A DNA stretch of 38,037 bases. Source: Lachnospiraceae bacterium. GTDB lineage: Bacteria > Bacillota > Clostridia > Lachnospirales > Lachnospiraceae. The notes under the pieces were generated by a model. That model had not been told where the DNA came from, did no database searches, and worked only from the letters and a program-made list of their open reading frames with translations. Below, one piece after another: positions 1 to 8,081 of this stretch; position 1 is the stretch's first letter, and each line of letters starts with the position of its first letter. Location: NCBI GenBank assembly GCA_024698865.1, contig JAILQS010000020.1, forward strand, positions 1 through 38,037. The letters are read 5' to 3'. The translations under genes were made by a program, and so were the position numbers.

Positions 1-1151
1 AGAAGCTTCTCGTACTGTTTAAGAATCGCGTTCTTTGGCTCCGTTAAAATACGTATATACATTTCCTTGGTGAGATTCTTTAAGGTGTACATTACCGGAA
101 GTCTTCCCAAAAACTCCGGAATCATACCAAACTCTCTCAAATCCTCCACGGTAACTTTCTCAAGAATATCCGGTTCATTATCATATTTGTCTTTGAGATC
201 TGCTGAAAAGCCGATTGCAGACTGCTTATTCAAGCGCTCCTTAACGATCTTATCCAGATCCGGGAAGGCACCACCACAGATAAATAAAATGTTCTTTGTG
301 TCCAGTGTCGTCATCGGAACCATTGCATTCTTGCTTGTGGCTCCAACCGGAACCTCAACCTGTGCTCCCTCGAGCAACTTAAGCAACCCCTGCTGCACCG
401 ATTCTCCGCTGACATCGCGGTTTGTCGTGCTCTTCTTCTTGGCTATTTTATCTATCTCGTCGATGAAAATAATACCATGTTCCGCTTTCTCTACATCATT
501 GTCTGCTGCTGCCAACAGCTTTGACAATACACTTTCCACGTCATCCCCTATGTAGCCTGCCTCCGTAAGCGTTGTGGCATCCGTGATGGCAAGTGGCACC
601 TGCAAAAGTCTTGCCAGTGTCTTAACCAGATATGTCTTGCCACAACCGGTAGGTCCAATCATCAGCATATTGGACTTCTCAATTTCAATTTCATCCATCG
701 TATCGGTCGCTACCCTCTTATAGTGGTTGTATACCGCTACCGAGATAATCTTCTTTGCCTTCTCCTGACCGATAACATAGTCATCCAGTTGTGCCTTGAT
801 TTTATGCGGTGCAGGAATATTTTTTATGTCTAGTGCAGGGAACTCTTTCTTTTCTTCTTTTCTCTTCTTAAGACGCTGACTCTTTGGAACCTCCATATTC
901 ATTCCACCAAAGATGGAATTATTATTGCCTCCAAACATATCGCCATAGGGCGACATACCGTTAGAACCGATGGAGTCAAAGGTTTTTTGCATACAGTCAT
1001 TACAAATGCAGACTTCCCCCGGTATATGTATCATCTTGCCGGCAACGCTCTCCGGTCTGCGACAAATGTAACAAATCTCTTCGTAATCATCGTCATCTTC
1101 TTCTATATCCACTTCTCTGTAATCTATATTTTCGATATCTTTTTCGCTCAT
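1..1151 (-). CDS. clpX: ClpX-like AAA+ ATPase (C-terminal end lies outside the window)
   Basis: Unfoldase subunit of the Clp protease, or a close paralogue. About 383 codons are visible, from ATG at 1151 to the left edge. An acidic patch (residues 17-25) precedes a C4 zinc finger, C27-x2-C30 and C50-x2-C53. The Walker A motif GPTGCGKT is at 166-173. Further on are the ClpX-type box DATTLTEAGYIG with its pore-loop GYIG, the Walker B box IIFIDEIDKI, the sensor region NILFICGGAF, and AIGF, equivalent to the IGF loop that docks on ClpP. The zinc domain and the GPTGCGKT box differ clearly from textbook ClpX, and no clpP is adjacent, so this may be a second ClpX-type protein. A good promoter lies at 1188-1216. 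Confidence 0.88.
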   Translation of the reverse strand, partial: MSEKDIENIDYREVDIEEDDDDYEEICYICRRPESVAGKMIHIPGEVCICNDCMQKTFDSIGSNGMSPYGDMFGGNNNSIFGGMNMEVPKSQRLKKRKEEKKEFPALDIKNIPAPHKIKAQLDDYVIGQEKAKKIISVAVYNHYKRVATDTMDEIEIEKSNMLMIGPTGCGKTYLVKTLARLLQVPLAITDATTLTEAGYIGDDVESVLSKLLAAADNDVEKAEHGIIFIDEIDKIAKKKSTTNRDVSGESVQQGLLKLLEGAQVEVPVGATSKNAMVPMTTLDTKNILFICGGAFPDLDKIVKERLNKQSAIGFSADLKDKYDNEPDILEKVTVEDLREFGMIPEFLGRLPVMYTLKNLTKEMYIRILTEPKNAILKQYEKL

Positions 1152-1187
1152 AGTATCTCCATTCTTTTTGTTGATATAATTAACTCT

Positions 1188-1216
1188 ATTATATCGTACG
1201 CGGTGGGGATATACAA
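1188..1216 (-). promoter_or_regulatory. Sigma-A-type promoter of the clpX-like gene
   Basis: On the minus strand, the -35 TTGTAT (1211-1216) and -10 TATAAT (1188-1193) are separated by exactly 17 bp, 37 bp ahead of the ATG. A pair of direct repeats lies just upstream of the -35. Confidence 0.6.
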
Positions 1217-1221
1217 GATTA

Positions 1222-1298
1222 CTGTTCCAAGCGGGTGTAAAATAGCGACCCGGATATTCTGCCGGTTCCACGCGGATATATAATAGCGACCCGAATAT
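1222..1298 (-). repeat. Two degenerate direct repeats (period about 41 bp) upstream of the clpX-like promoter
   Basis: Two units of about 36 bp, at 1222-1257 and 1262-1298, share CGGGTCGCTATT followed by a variable stretch and then a CCGC-TGGAAC block (minus-strand reading). The 41-bp offset is close to four helical turns. The block begins five bases upstream of the -35 box. It could be a paired activator or repressor site, but no protein can be named. Confidence 0.6.
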
Positions 1299-1306
1299 AC
1301 GTTAAA

Positions 1307-1373
1307 CAGACAAATGCACCTCATCCCAATCCTCCGGTTCAAAAACGGCGGTTGGAACAGGTGCATTTGTCTG
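1307..1373. repeat. Long hairpin between htrA and the clpX-like gene
   Basis: A perfect 15-bp inverted repeat (arms 1307-1321 and 1359-1373, CAGACAAATGCACCT and its complement) encloses 37 bases. These include a weaker inner pairing of CCAATCCTCCG with CGGCGGTTGG. It lies 48 bp beyond the htrA stop codon and could end or protect the htrA transcript. There is no strong T-run after either arm, so a classical terminator is not proven. Confidence 0.6.
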
Positions 1374-1421
1374 CTTATGTTTTAAAGAAAGGAAACTAAA
1401 CTATTCTTAGAAATACTCTAT

Positions 1422-3164
1422 TTAGTTATTGTAGAACTGCTCCAGGAAGTCCTGAATTGACTGGGAGTCATCTTCGCCAAACGGATTACCCTGCTGCTGT
1501 TTCTGCTGTGGATCCTCCTGTTGCGGATTCTGTTGCTGTGGCATTTGTTGCTGCTGTTGTTTGTTTGAATTCTTACTGCTTTCTAATGTATCCAATGATT
1601 TGGAATCTTTTAAAGTAACAGAAAGCTTCTTTTCTACATAGGAACCATTTTCATTTCTCATAACGGTAACGTTTATCTTGGTTCCGGCTTTCGTATTGTT
1701 TACTTTTTCCTGAATAGATTCGATGGTTGTAACTTCCATATCATTGATTCCTACGATAATGTCTCCGGTCAGGATTCCGGCTTCTTCTGCTGCACCACCT
1801 TTGGCAACTTCAAATACATATACACCGGTTGGCATATTAAAGGTGTTGTTTTCTTTGGTGATATTCTGTCCGGAGATTCCAAGGTAACCTCTTTCATTAT
1901 CTTTTAATTCCTCGCGGTTCATCAGTTCATCAATGATAGGTGTTGCTGAGGAAATCGGAATTGCATATCCCATACCTTCTACGGAGGTGTCAGAATACTT
2001 CGCTGAGTTAATACCGATTACTTCACCATTAATATTTAAAAGTGCGCCACCACTGTTACCAGGGTTAATTGCTGCATCGGTCTGAAGAAGTTTTAATCCG
2101 CTTCCGCCTTCTACTTCTACGGTTCTGTCTTTCGCGCTGATGTAACCAACCGTTACTGACTGTCCATATCCCAAAGAGTTACCGATTGCGATTGCCATCT
2201 GTCCTACTTTGATTCCGTCAGACTTTCCTAATGTTGCCACTTTAATTTTGGACATGGTTTCTTCTGAAATATCTTTTAAATCTACTGCTACAACGGCAAG
2301 GTCTGCACTGGAATCTTTTCCTTTAATCGTAGCTTCTGCAGTAGAATCATCAATAAATGTGATGTTAATTGCAGTTGCTCCATCTACAACGTGGTTATTA
2401 GTTGCAATTAAAAGTTCGCTGTCACTTTGTCCTACAATAATGCCGGAACCGCTGCCCTGGTATTCCTGCTGGTAATTCTGTCCCCAGTACTCATAAGTCT
2501 GCGTTGCAGACATGGTAATGGAAACAATGGACGGCATGGACTCATCTACAAGATTGGTAAGGTCTGTTGATGTTTCACTTCCGGTTCCAACCGTTGTCGT
2601 TCCGACTTTCGAATTGGAATTCGTTGTGGTTTTTTCATTCACCGTAGTGGTAGAAACCGTTTCTTTCTGTGTAAGTTTGCCTGCCACATAATTTACTCCA
2701 AAGAAGCATCCACCGGCAATTACTCCAAAGCAGGCAGCCGTAAGAACGAACTTAACTGCTTTTTTGAAAATGGAATTCTTCTTCACCTCAACTCCACCAG
2801 AGGCTGTTTTATAACTGTTGTCCTTTGTTGCTGTCTGGCTGTAAGTATCCTCATAGCCATAGGTATTCTGACCATAGGTGTTCTGACCATAGGTATTCTG
2901 ACCATAGGTGTTCTGACCATATGCGGTCTGATTATATGTGTTCTGACTGTAAGTGTTCTTACTGTAATCGTTCTGGCTGTTATCGTTCTGGCTGTAAGTC
3001 TGTGTATTTGCACTACTCTGAGTATCCGCACCTAATGTGTTTGGGTTATCCTGCGAAACTTCCTGTGTTGTCTCGTAAGTCGATTCTTGAACGGATTCAT
3101 TGACCGAATCCACCGTCGGCTCATTCACCGGACTGTTGCTTCCAAACATATTGTTATCATCCAT
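1422..3164 (-). CDS. htrA: HtrA/DegP-type membrane-anchored serine protease with PDZ domain
   Basis: Surface quality-control protease of 580 aa. A disordered Asn/Gln/Tyr/Thr-rich cytoplasmic region (1-130) holds repeats of the type YGQNT. One membrane segment is at about 136-158 with the protease outside. The trypsin-like domain has His258 (TNNHVV), Asp288 (SSADLAV) and Ser371 (NPGNSGGAL), so the triad is complete. A PDZ domain follows at about 425-530 and a Gln-rich tail at about 540-565. The start is set by an AGGAGGT ribosome site 6 bases before the ATG. HtrA proteins degrade misfolded exported proteins and are usually induced by envelope stress. The repeat-rich N-terminus is longer than in Bacillus HtrA. 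It appears monocistronic. Confidence 0.92.
   Translation of the reverse strand: MDDNNMFGSNSPVNEPTVDSVNESVQESTYETTQEVSQDNPNTLGADTQSSANTQTYSQNDNSQNDYSKNTYSQNTYNQTAYGQNTYGQNTYGQNTYGQNTYGYEDTYSQTATKDNSYKTASGGVEVKKNSIFKKAVKFVLTAACFGVIAGGCFFGVNYVAGKLTQKETVSTTTVNEKTTTNSNSKVGTTTVGTGSETSTDLTNLVDESMPSIVSITMSATQTYEYWGQNYQQEYQGSGSGIIVGQSDSELLIATNNHVVDGATAINITFIDDSTAEATIKGKDSSADLAVVAVDLKDISEETMSKIKVATLGKSDGIKVGQMAIAIGNSLGYGQSVTVGYISAKDRTVEVEGGSGLKLLQTDAAINPGNSGGALLNINGEVIGINSAKYSDTSVEGMGYAIPISSATPIIDELMNREELKDNERGYLGISGQNITKENNTFNMPTGVYVFEVAKGGAAEEAGILTGDIIVGINDMEVTTIESIQEKVNNTKAGTKINVTVMRNENGSYVEKKLSVTLKDSKSLDTLESSKNSNKQQQQQMPQQQNPQQEDPQQKQQQGNPFGEDDSQSIQDFLEQFYNN
2856..3000 (-). repeat. 15-bp tandem repeat encoding YGQNT-type pentapeptides in htrA
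   Basis: Within htrA, 15-bp units of the form TTCTGACCATAGGTR (plus-strand reading) repeat in frame. The four units in 2861-2920 are near-identical and alternate A/G at one site, which gives a 30-bp higher-order period. Units further right (2921-3000) are degenerate, encoding YNQTA, YSQNT, YSKNT and NSQND. Because 15 is a multiple of three, slippage would change length without shifting frame. Confidence 0.85.
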
Positions 3165-3287
3165 AAATAAGACCTCCTGTCTGTCTTTTGTTCATTTATT
3201 TCTTTTATTTTATGATGTCATTCTAGCAATCAATTGTGTACTTCCTGTGAAGAAAAAGAAAAAAAGTGTTCACATTTTTATAACATC

Positions 3288-3319
3288 AAAAAAATCCGGC
3301 AGAACTAATCTGCCGGATT
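3288..3319 (-). terminator. Rho-independent terminator of the HD-domain gene
   Basis: The stem AATCCGGCAG (3293-3302 with 3310-3319) has a 7-base loop and, on the minus strand, runs into seven T residues (3288-3294). It lies 20 bp after the stop codon of the gene at 3339. Confidence 0.85.
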
Positions 3320-3338
3320 ATATCCTATCTCTTTGTGA

Positions 3339-4412
3339 TTATTTGATACCCATATCTTCTAAAAGGCTTCTGTCCATAACAAAGCGATTATCCATCGTCT
3401 TCATAATATCCTGAATCTGCACCTCTGCAAACACAGACGGATGTGCCAGATCAAATACTTTATTGTCCTTAAACAAAAGAACCATCGGTCTTAAAATATT
3501 GGTCTTATTCTCGACAAGCACAAGTCCCTTCTCACCATTGGTAAGTTCAATACACACGCCCGGTATCAGAATATTAATACTGTCTATCAAAGCGTTCACA
3601 ACTCTGGTATTGTATCCGTTCTTCTCATCCATCAAAAATCTCATCGCCTGTACTTCGGAAGATGGCTCTGCGTTCAGACGCATCGCAGTCAAAGAATCAT
3701 AGGCATGTGCTACAAGCAGCACGTCTGTGACCATATTATTCTCTGCTTTCTTACCGGCCGCTCTTGCTTCAACTGCTCTTCGAAACTGTACAAATGCCTT
3801 CTTGATATCCTCATCCAGATCAAAGTTTGTATTGATACTTCCATAGGAAGCCGCCATCAAATCCACATCATCAAAATCACCATCTTCATTTCGGCGATTC
3901 TCTGCGATAGTGAGTCTTCCAACATCATGCAACAGAGCCGCATTCACGGCACACAGTCTGTCAGTATTGGTCATCTTAAGTGTATTCGCCATAAGTGCCG
4001 TCAAAATTGCTACATTAATGGAATGCTTATATGCATAATCTTCCGGACTTCTTAAATTCTGTACGAAATTCAGTTTGTGATCCAGACGTCCATAACGGGA
4101 AATAACGTCATTCGCCAGTTTATTCAGCGTCGGAGCCTTCTTACCTGCGGCAAGCCCCTGCAGATTCGCCTTCAAACTAAATACCGATACTGTCTGAAAA
4201 CGTTCAAACTCAATATCTTCCTCTGTCATAATCGGAACAGGCTCCGCCGGCTCTAACACATAGATACCAATCAAACCAAAGTTATTGATACTCTCGATAC
4301 CCTGTGCAGTTAATTTCGTATCTCTTTCGTAGAGCTTTACGCCATTTTTATTGTAGATTGGTTTTGCCAGTCTCATCCCCTGTTTTAAATCCTCTGCTTT
4401 GACAAAAATCAT
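3339..4412 (-). CDS. HD-GYP-like protein with degenerate active site
   Basis: The 357-aa layout resembles soluble c-di-GMP phosphodiesterases. A small N-terminal domain (1-60, starting like DUF3391: VKAEDLKQGMRLAKPIY) is followed by an HD domain with His130 (YAYKHSINVA) and the HD pair at 162-163 (LLHDVGRL). The C-terminal part resembles the HD-GYP tail: AHAYDSLTAMR, then a short beta-rich segment (GVCIELTNGEKGLVLVENK). The GYP signature and the histidines that normally follow the HD pair are missing, so catalysis is doubtful and it may be a binding or regulatory protein. GAGGAG precedes the ATG. It is a single gene with its own promoter and terminator. Confidence 0.7.
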   Translation of the reverse strand: MIFVKAEDLKQGMRLAKPIYNKNGVKLYERDTKLTAQGIESINNFGLIGIYVLEPAEPVPIMTEEDIEFERFQTVSVFSLKANLQGLAAGKKAPTLNKLANDVISRYGRLDHKLNFVQNLRSPEDYAYKHSINVAILTALMANTLKMTNTDRLCAVNAALLHDVGRLTIAENRRNEDGDFDDVDLMAASYGSINTNFDLDEDIKKAFVQFRRAVEARAAGKKAENNMVTDVLLVAHAYDSLTAMRLNAEPSSEVQAMRFLMDEKNGYNTRVVNALIDSINILIPGVCIELTNGEKGLVLVENKTNILRPMVLLFKDNKVFDLAHPSVFAEVQIQDIMKTMDNRFVMDRSLLEDMGIK

Positions 4413-4463
4413 ACCCTTTTCTCCTCTTCGTAAACCCCCATATTTTGTTACTTATCCTTACTT

Positions 4464-4492
4464 ATTATACTATACCCACACGCAAAACTCAA
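4464..4492 (-). promoter_or_regulatory. Promoter of the HD-domain gene
   Basis: On the minus strand, -35 TTGAGT (4487-4492) and -10 TATAAT (4464-4469) are 17 bp apart, 51 bp before the start codon of the gene ending at 3339. Confidence 0.6.
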
Positions 4493-4509
4493 TGAAATTC
4501 AACGTTTTT

Positions 4510-6876
4510 CTATGATTTTTCAGAATATTTCCCCCAAAACATTGCAAGTTCTTTTTTCATTGTATTTTGATTGACTCTCTTGTAAGGAAACCACTCTCTT
4601 GGAAACAAATCAGTATACCTTTTTTCCAGGAATCTTTCATCCAATAAAAGTATGGCTCCCACATCTTCTGTCGTACGAATTACCCTTCCTGCCGACTGTA
4701 ATACCTTGTTCATTCCCTGATACAAATACGCATACTCAAATCCGGCTTTCTTTTTTTCGTCATAGTACTCGCGAAACAGCTCCCTTTCCGCACATACCAT
4801 CGGAAGACCGGTTCCTACAACCACTGCACCGATCAGGTCGTCATTTTTCAAATCGATTCCTTCGCCAAAAATACCTCCCATAATACAAAGTCCGACACGC
4901 GTACCCTCACTATTTTCTGAAAATGTCTGCAGGAATTCCTCCCGCTCACCTTCACTCATATCACTTTGTTGCACGAGAATTTGCGTTTCATTCGCCCAAT
5001 CTGCATCCTCCAGATACACAAGTATATCCGAGATATACTTATAAGATGGGAAGAAAATGAGATAATTTCCGTCTCTTGCAGATACAAAATCTACAATATA
5101 ACCGGCAATCCTTTGAAACTCTGATTCCGTCCTTCTTGTATACTTCGTGCTCACATCCCCGGCTACCATCAATAGTCGCTTTTCCTCTGAGAACGGAGAT
5201 GGCGCATAGACGGCATAATCCTCTTTCGTTCCGGAAAGCTGCTCCTTATAATAGCCAATCGGTAAAAATGTTGCCGAAAAGAATATACTGCTCTTTCCCT
5301 TCTCAAGACACCGCTCAAGATTTGCTGATGGGTCCATGCACTGCAACGTAAGCCGAAAATCATTTTGCTCACTATAATCTGTATACATAACATATTTGTC
5401 ATCCAGATATTCATACATATTCAGAAAATGACGAATCGCAAAAAACAGATCACGCACCGTCTCGCCATTCTCCAACTCCGGAAACTCCTGCATAAAATCC
5501 TGCAGACCTCCATAAAGATGAAGCAGGTGCATCGCCAGTGTTTCAATAGAACCGACAACCTCCATCTCCTCACATTTTCGTTTCAATTCGAGCATATCTC
5601 GATTACAAGCTGCCAGGCGGTTTGCCAGCTTGCGATCGTATCCTTCTACAAGCTTTCGTACCTTGAGAAAATCTTCCTTATAAAGTCTGGCACTGTACAT
5701 TTCTCTTGCACGCTCCACGAGATTATGCGCTTCATCAATCAAAATCGCGTAATCCTTCCTGGTCTCACCCGCAAAGAAGCGACGCAGATAGACATTGGGA
5801 TCAAATGCATAATTATAGTCACAAACTACACCGTCTGCCCAGTTTGCCACATCTAAACTCATTTCATACGGACACACCATATGCTTCGCGGCGTATTCTT
5901 CTATCACGTCACGAGTAATCCGGTTCTCATGTGTCAAAACATCATAGATTGCATCGTTGATCCGGTCAAAATGTCCCTTCGCACGTTCACATTTTACCGG
6001 ATTGCAGTCTGCCTTTTCATGAATACAGATTTTATCTTTCGCCGTAATGGTAATTGTTTTGAGGTCTACACCTTTTTTGCTTAGTAGCAAAAACGTGTTC
6101 TCAGCGACGGAGCGGGTAATTGTTTTGGCGGTCAGATAAAACATTTTATTAATCTTTTTCTCACCCATTGCCTTGACAGACGGGAAAATAGTAGAAATTG
6201 TTTTGCCGACCCCTGTCGGAGCTTCAAGATAGAGTTTTTTCTCCCGAATAATAGACAGATACACATCCCGAACAAGTTTCTTCTGTCCTTCCCGATAAGA
6301 AAACGGAAACTCCAATTCCCGCAGCGTCGCATTTCTTTGCAGCATCCAGTTTTGCTCCCAGATTGCCCACACCGCGTAGGTTTCTATGAGCGTACGGTAC
6401 CATTTTTCCAACTCTGCTACGGTAAGTTCTTCATCAAAATAGCGGATATCCTCCGTCTCCAGATTACAATACGTCAGACGGACACCCATCTTTTTCTTCT
6501 TGTTCTCTTTCGCGTAAATATAGGCATAACACATCGCCTGTGCCCGATGTACTTCTATCGGCTTCTCCATTTTCCAGATATCTGCGTACATCCCTTTGAT
6601 TTCGTCTATCACGACTAATTTCTTCCCGGAAATGATTCCATCTGCTCTTCCTTCTACGGTAAGCTCAATGCTGCCTTCCTCTATCTCAACCAGATCTGTT
6701 CTCCCAAGCTTTACTTCTGCGCTGTAGGAGCTTCCCTGTCTACTCTGTATTTTTCTATGAATCCTGCTGCCCGCCTGCATCGCTTCCGTATCAAAGCTGC
6801 TGCCTTTGCCGGCCTCTATATCTCCGCTTCGCAGAATAAACTCTACTAAATTACGTACAGAGATTCTCGCTTCCAT
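4510..6876 (-). CDS. DinG/XPD-type DNA helicase with N-terminal RecB/Cas4-like nuclease domain
   Basis: This 788-aa protein combines two modules. Residues 1-130 show the order of a PD-(D/E)xK nuclease of the Cas4/AddB type: His40 (GSRIH), Asp79 (EGRADG), Glu92-x-Lys94 (IDEIKG) and a QxxxY motif at 113-117. The helicase follows, with Walker A APTGVGKT (219-226), four cysteines placed as in iron-sulfur XPD/DinG helicases (C284, C291, C296, C335), and DEAH at 381-384. C-terminal superfamily-2 motifs (SATFLP, GIFGEGIDL, QSAGRVIRT) complete it. XPD-like enzymes unwind 5' to 3'; a repair role is inferred. AAGGAG lies before the ATG. It starts 11 bp after the kinase gene, so it is probably the last gene of that operon. 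Confidence 0.85.
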   Translation of the reverse strand: MEARISVRNLVEFILRSGDIEAGKGSSFDTEAMQAGSRIHRKIQSRQGSSYSAEVKLGRTDLVEIEEGSIELTVEGRADGIISGKKLVVIDEIKGMYADIWKMEKPIEVHRAQAMCYAYIYAKENKKKKMGVRLTYCNLETEDIRYFDEELTVAELEKWYRTLIETYAVWAIWEQNWMLQRNATLRELEFPFSYREGQKKLVRDVYLSIIREKKLYLEAPTGVGKTISTIFPSVKAMGEKKINKMFYLTAKTITRSVAENTFLLLSKKGVDLKTITITAKDKICIHEKADCNPVKCERAKGHFDRINDAIYDVLTHENRITRDVIEEYAAKHMVCPYEMSLDVANWADGVVCDYNYAFDPNVYLRRFFAGETRKDYAILIDEAHNLVERAREMYSARLYKEDFLKVRKLVEGYDRKLANRLAACNRDMLELKRKCEEMEVVGSIETLAMHLLHLYGGLQDFMQEFPELENGETVRDLFFAIRHFLNMYEYLDDKYVMYTDYSEQNDFRLTLQCMDPSANLERCLEKGKSSIFFSATFLPIGYYKEQLSGTKEDYAVYAPSPFSEEKRLLMVAGDVSTKYTRRTESEFQRIAGYIVDFVSARDGNYLIFFPSYKYISDILVYLEDADWANETQILVQQSDMSEGEREEFLQTFSENSEGTRVGLCIMGGIFGEGIDLKNDDLIGAVVVGTGLPMVCAERELFREYYDEKKKAGFEYAYLYQGMNKVLQSAGRVIRTTEDVGAILLLDERFLEKRYTDLFPREWFPYKRVNQNTMKKELAMFWGKYSEKS

Positions 6877-6887
6877 GTTTGTTCTCC

Positions 6888-8081
6888 TTATAAAGTTACC
6901 GTAAATTGAACATCCTTTCCATAATGGCTCTTCACTTCTATTTCGCCGTCATGTGCATCCACAATTGCCTTTGCTATGGAAAGCCCGAGGCCAAAACTGC
7001 TTCTCTTTTCCGTCCTTGTCGTTTCTGCACAATAAAATCTCTCAAAAATATGGGGAATGTCTTTTTCGGAAATTCCTCTTCCCGTATTAAAAACGGTGAT
7101 TACGATGTGATGTTTTCTGCGCTTCATTTGGAACCTGATCTGCCCTTTTTCGTATGTATGCTTCAATGCATTATCCAGAAGAATCGAAACCACCTGTTTG
7201 ATTTCGTCCGAATTCCCATAGTACTCCACATCCTCTGCAATGTCATATTCAAAATCAATATTTTTCTCAAAAGCAAGGCTCTCCAATGTAAGCACCATTT
7301 CCTCACAACACTCGGAAATTGAAAATAGTTTCTTTGGAATGCTGTCCTTTTGTTCTTTCAGATAAGATAACGTCAATAATTTCTGGATTAACCGGTTCAT
7401 GCGTTCCGTTTCTCCCAGAATATAATGAATATGCTTGTTGTCCTCCATCTCTCCAAGTAACGCCTGCGCATTTACATTAATCGCTGCAAGTGGAGTCTTC
7501 AGTTCATGACTGGCATCCGAAATAAATTCTTTCTCCCTCTCCAGCATCCTTTTCGCCGGCTCAACTACAAACCTTGAAAGATAAAAGCTCACTGCCAAAA
7601 GCAGAAGGAACCCCAGCATAAAAAGACCGATGCTCTGTACGGTTTTTCGAATGGATTTGTTGGGATTGGTTGTACTTGTAAAATATATTCCTACCCTTCC
7701 GTCTTCAAAGTGACGTCGTACAAAGATGTACCTCTCACACATCCATTCATCCTCTGGGCTTTGATACATTTCCTGAATCAGTTCGGATAGATTCCTTTCT
7801 TCATCCAGAAAACTTTCATTTACCGTCTTCATAATATTACCGTTTTGATCGAGCATAATAAAATAAATCGGGTTCGCCCCTTCCAGGTCAACCTTTTTCT
7901 CATCAATCTCTGCAAAAACATAGAAGTCCTCATCTGTCGCAAGCCAGTTTAAAAGACGATACGTTTCAATGTTTTCTCCATGCTGTGTATAACGCAAATT
8001 GATAATAAACAATGCACCAAACACAATCGTCATAAGTGTCATTGTAATAAAGACAAATTTATTTCTGAGATTCTTCTCCAT
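6888..8081 (-). CDS. Membrane sensor histidine kinase
   Basis: Orthodox two-component kinase of 397 aa. TM1 is at about 9-28, an extracytoplasmic sensor of about 120 aa follows, and TM2 is at about 149-168. The HisKA box FISDASHELKTPLAAI carries phospho-acceptor His192. The HATPase domain has an N-box (LLDNALKH), a G1-like box (NTGRGISEKDIPHIF) and a G2 box (SFGLGLSIAKAIV). I chose ATG 8081, not the upstream 8138, because an AGAGGAG site sits 7 bases before it. This start overlaps the end of the response regulator by 23 bp, indicating translational coupling. The signal is unknown; the PAP2 and phospholipid neighbours suggest an envelope cue. Confidence 0.9.
   Translation of the reverse strand: MEKNLRNKFVFITMTLMTIVFGALFIINLRYTQHGENIETYRLLNWLATDEDFYVFAEIDEKKVDLEGANPIYFIMLDQNGNIMKTVNESFLDEERNLSELIQEMYQSPEDEWMCERYIFVRRHFEDGRVGIYFTSTTNPNKSIRKTVQSIGLFMLGFLLLLAVSFYLSRFVVEPAKRMLEREKEFISDASHELKTPLAAINVNAQALLGEMEDNKHIHYILGETERMNRLIQKLLTLSYLKEQKDSIPKKLFSISECCEEMVLTLESLAFEKNIDFEYDIAEDVEYYGNSDEIKQVVSILLDNALKHTYEKGQIRFQMKRRKHHIVITVFNTGRGISEKDIPHIFERFYCAETTRTEKRSSFGLGLSIAKAIVDAHDGEIEVKSHYGKDVQFTVTL

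Noticed and set aside
2856-3000. Possible CRISPR array
   Set aside because: Units are 15 bp, contiguous and in frame with htrA; there are no spacers.
2825-3103. Plus-strand frame encoding regular Cys/Ser/His repeats (SDHRCSDHRY type)
   Set aside because: It is the antisense reading of the htrA 15-bp tandem repeat; the regularity comes from the DNA repeat.
3207-3233. Promoter of htrA (TTGATT and TAAAAT)
   Set aside because: The spacer is only 15 bp; too weak to list as a feature.
5365-5856. Plus-strand frame of 163 codons within the helicase gene
   Set aside because: Antisense shadow; the minus-strand protein there carries the helicase DEAH box and iron-sulfur region.
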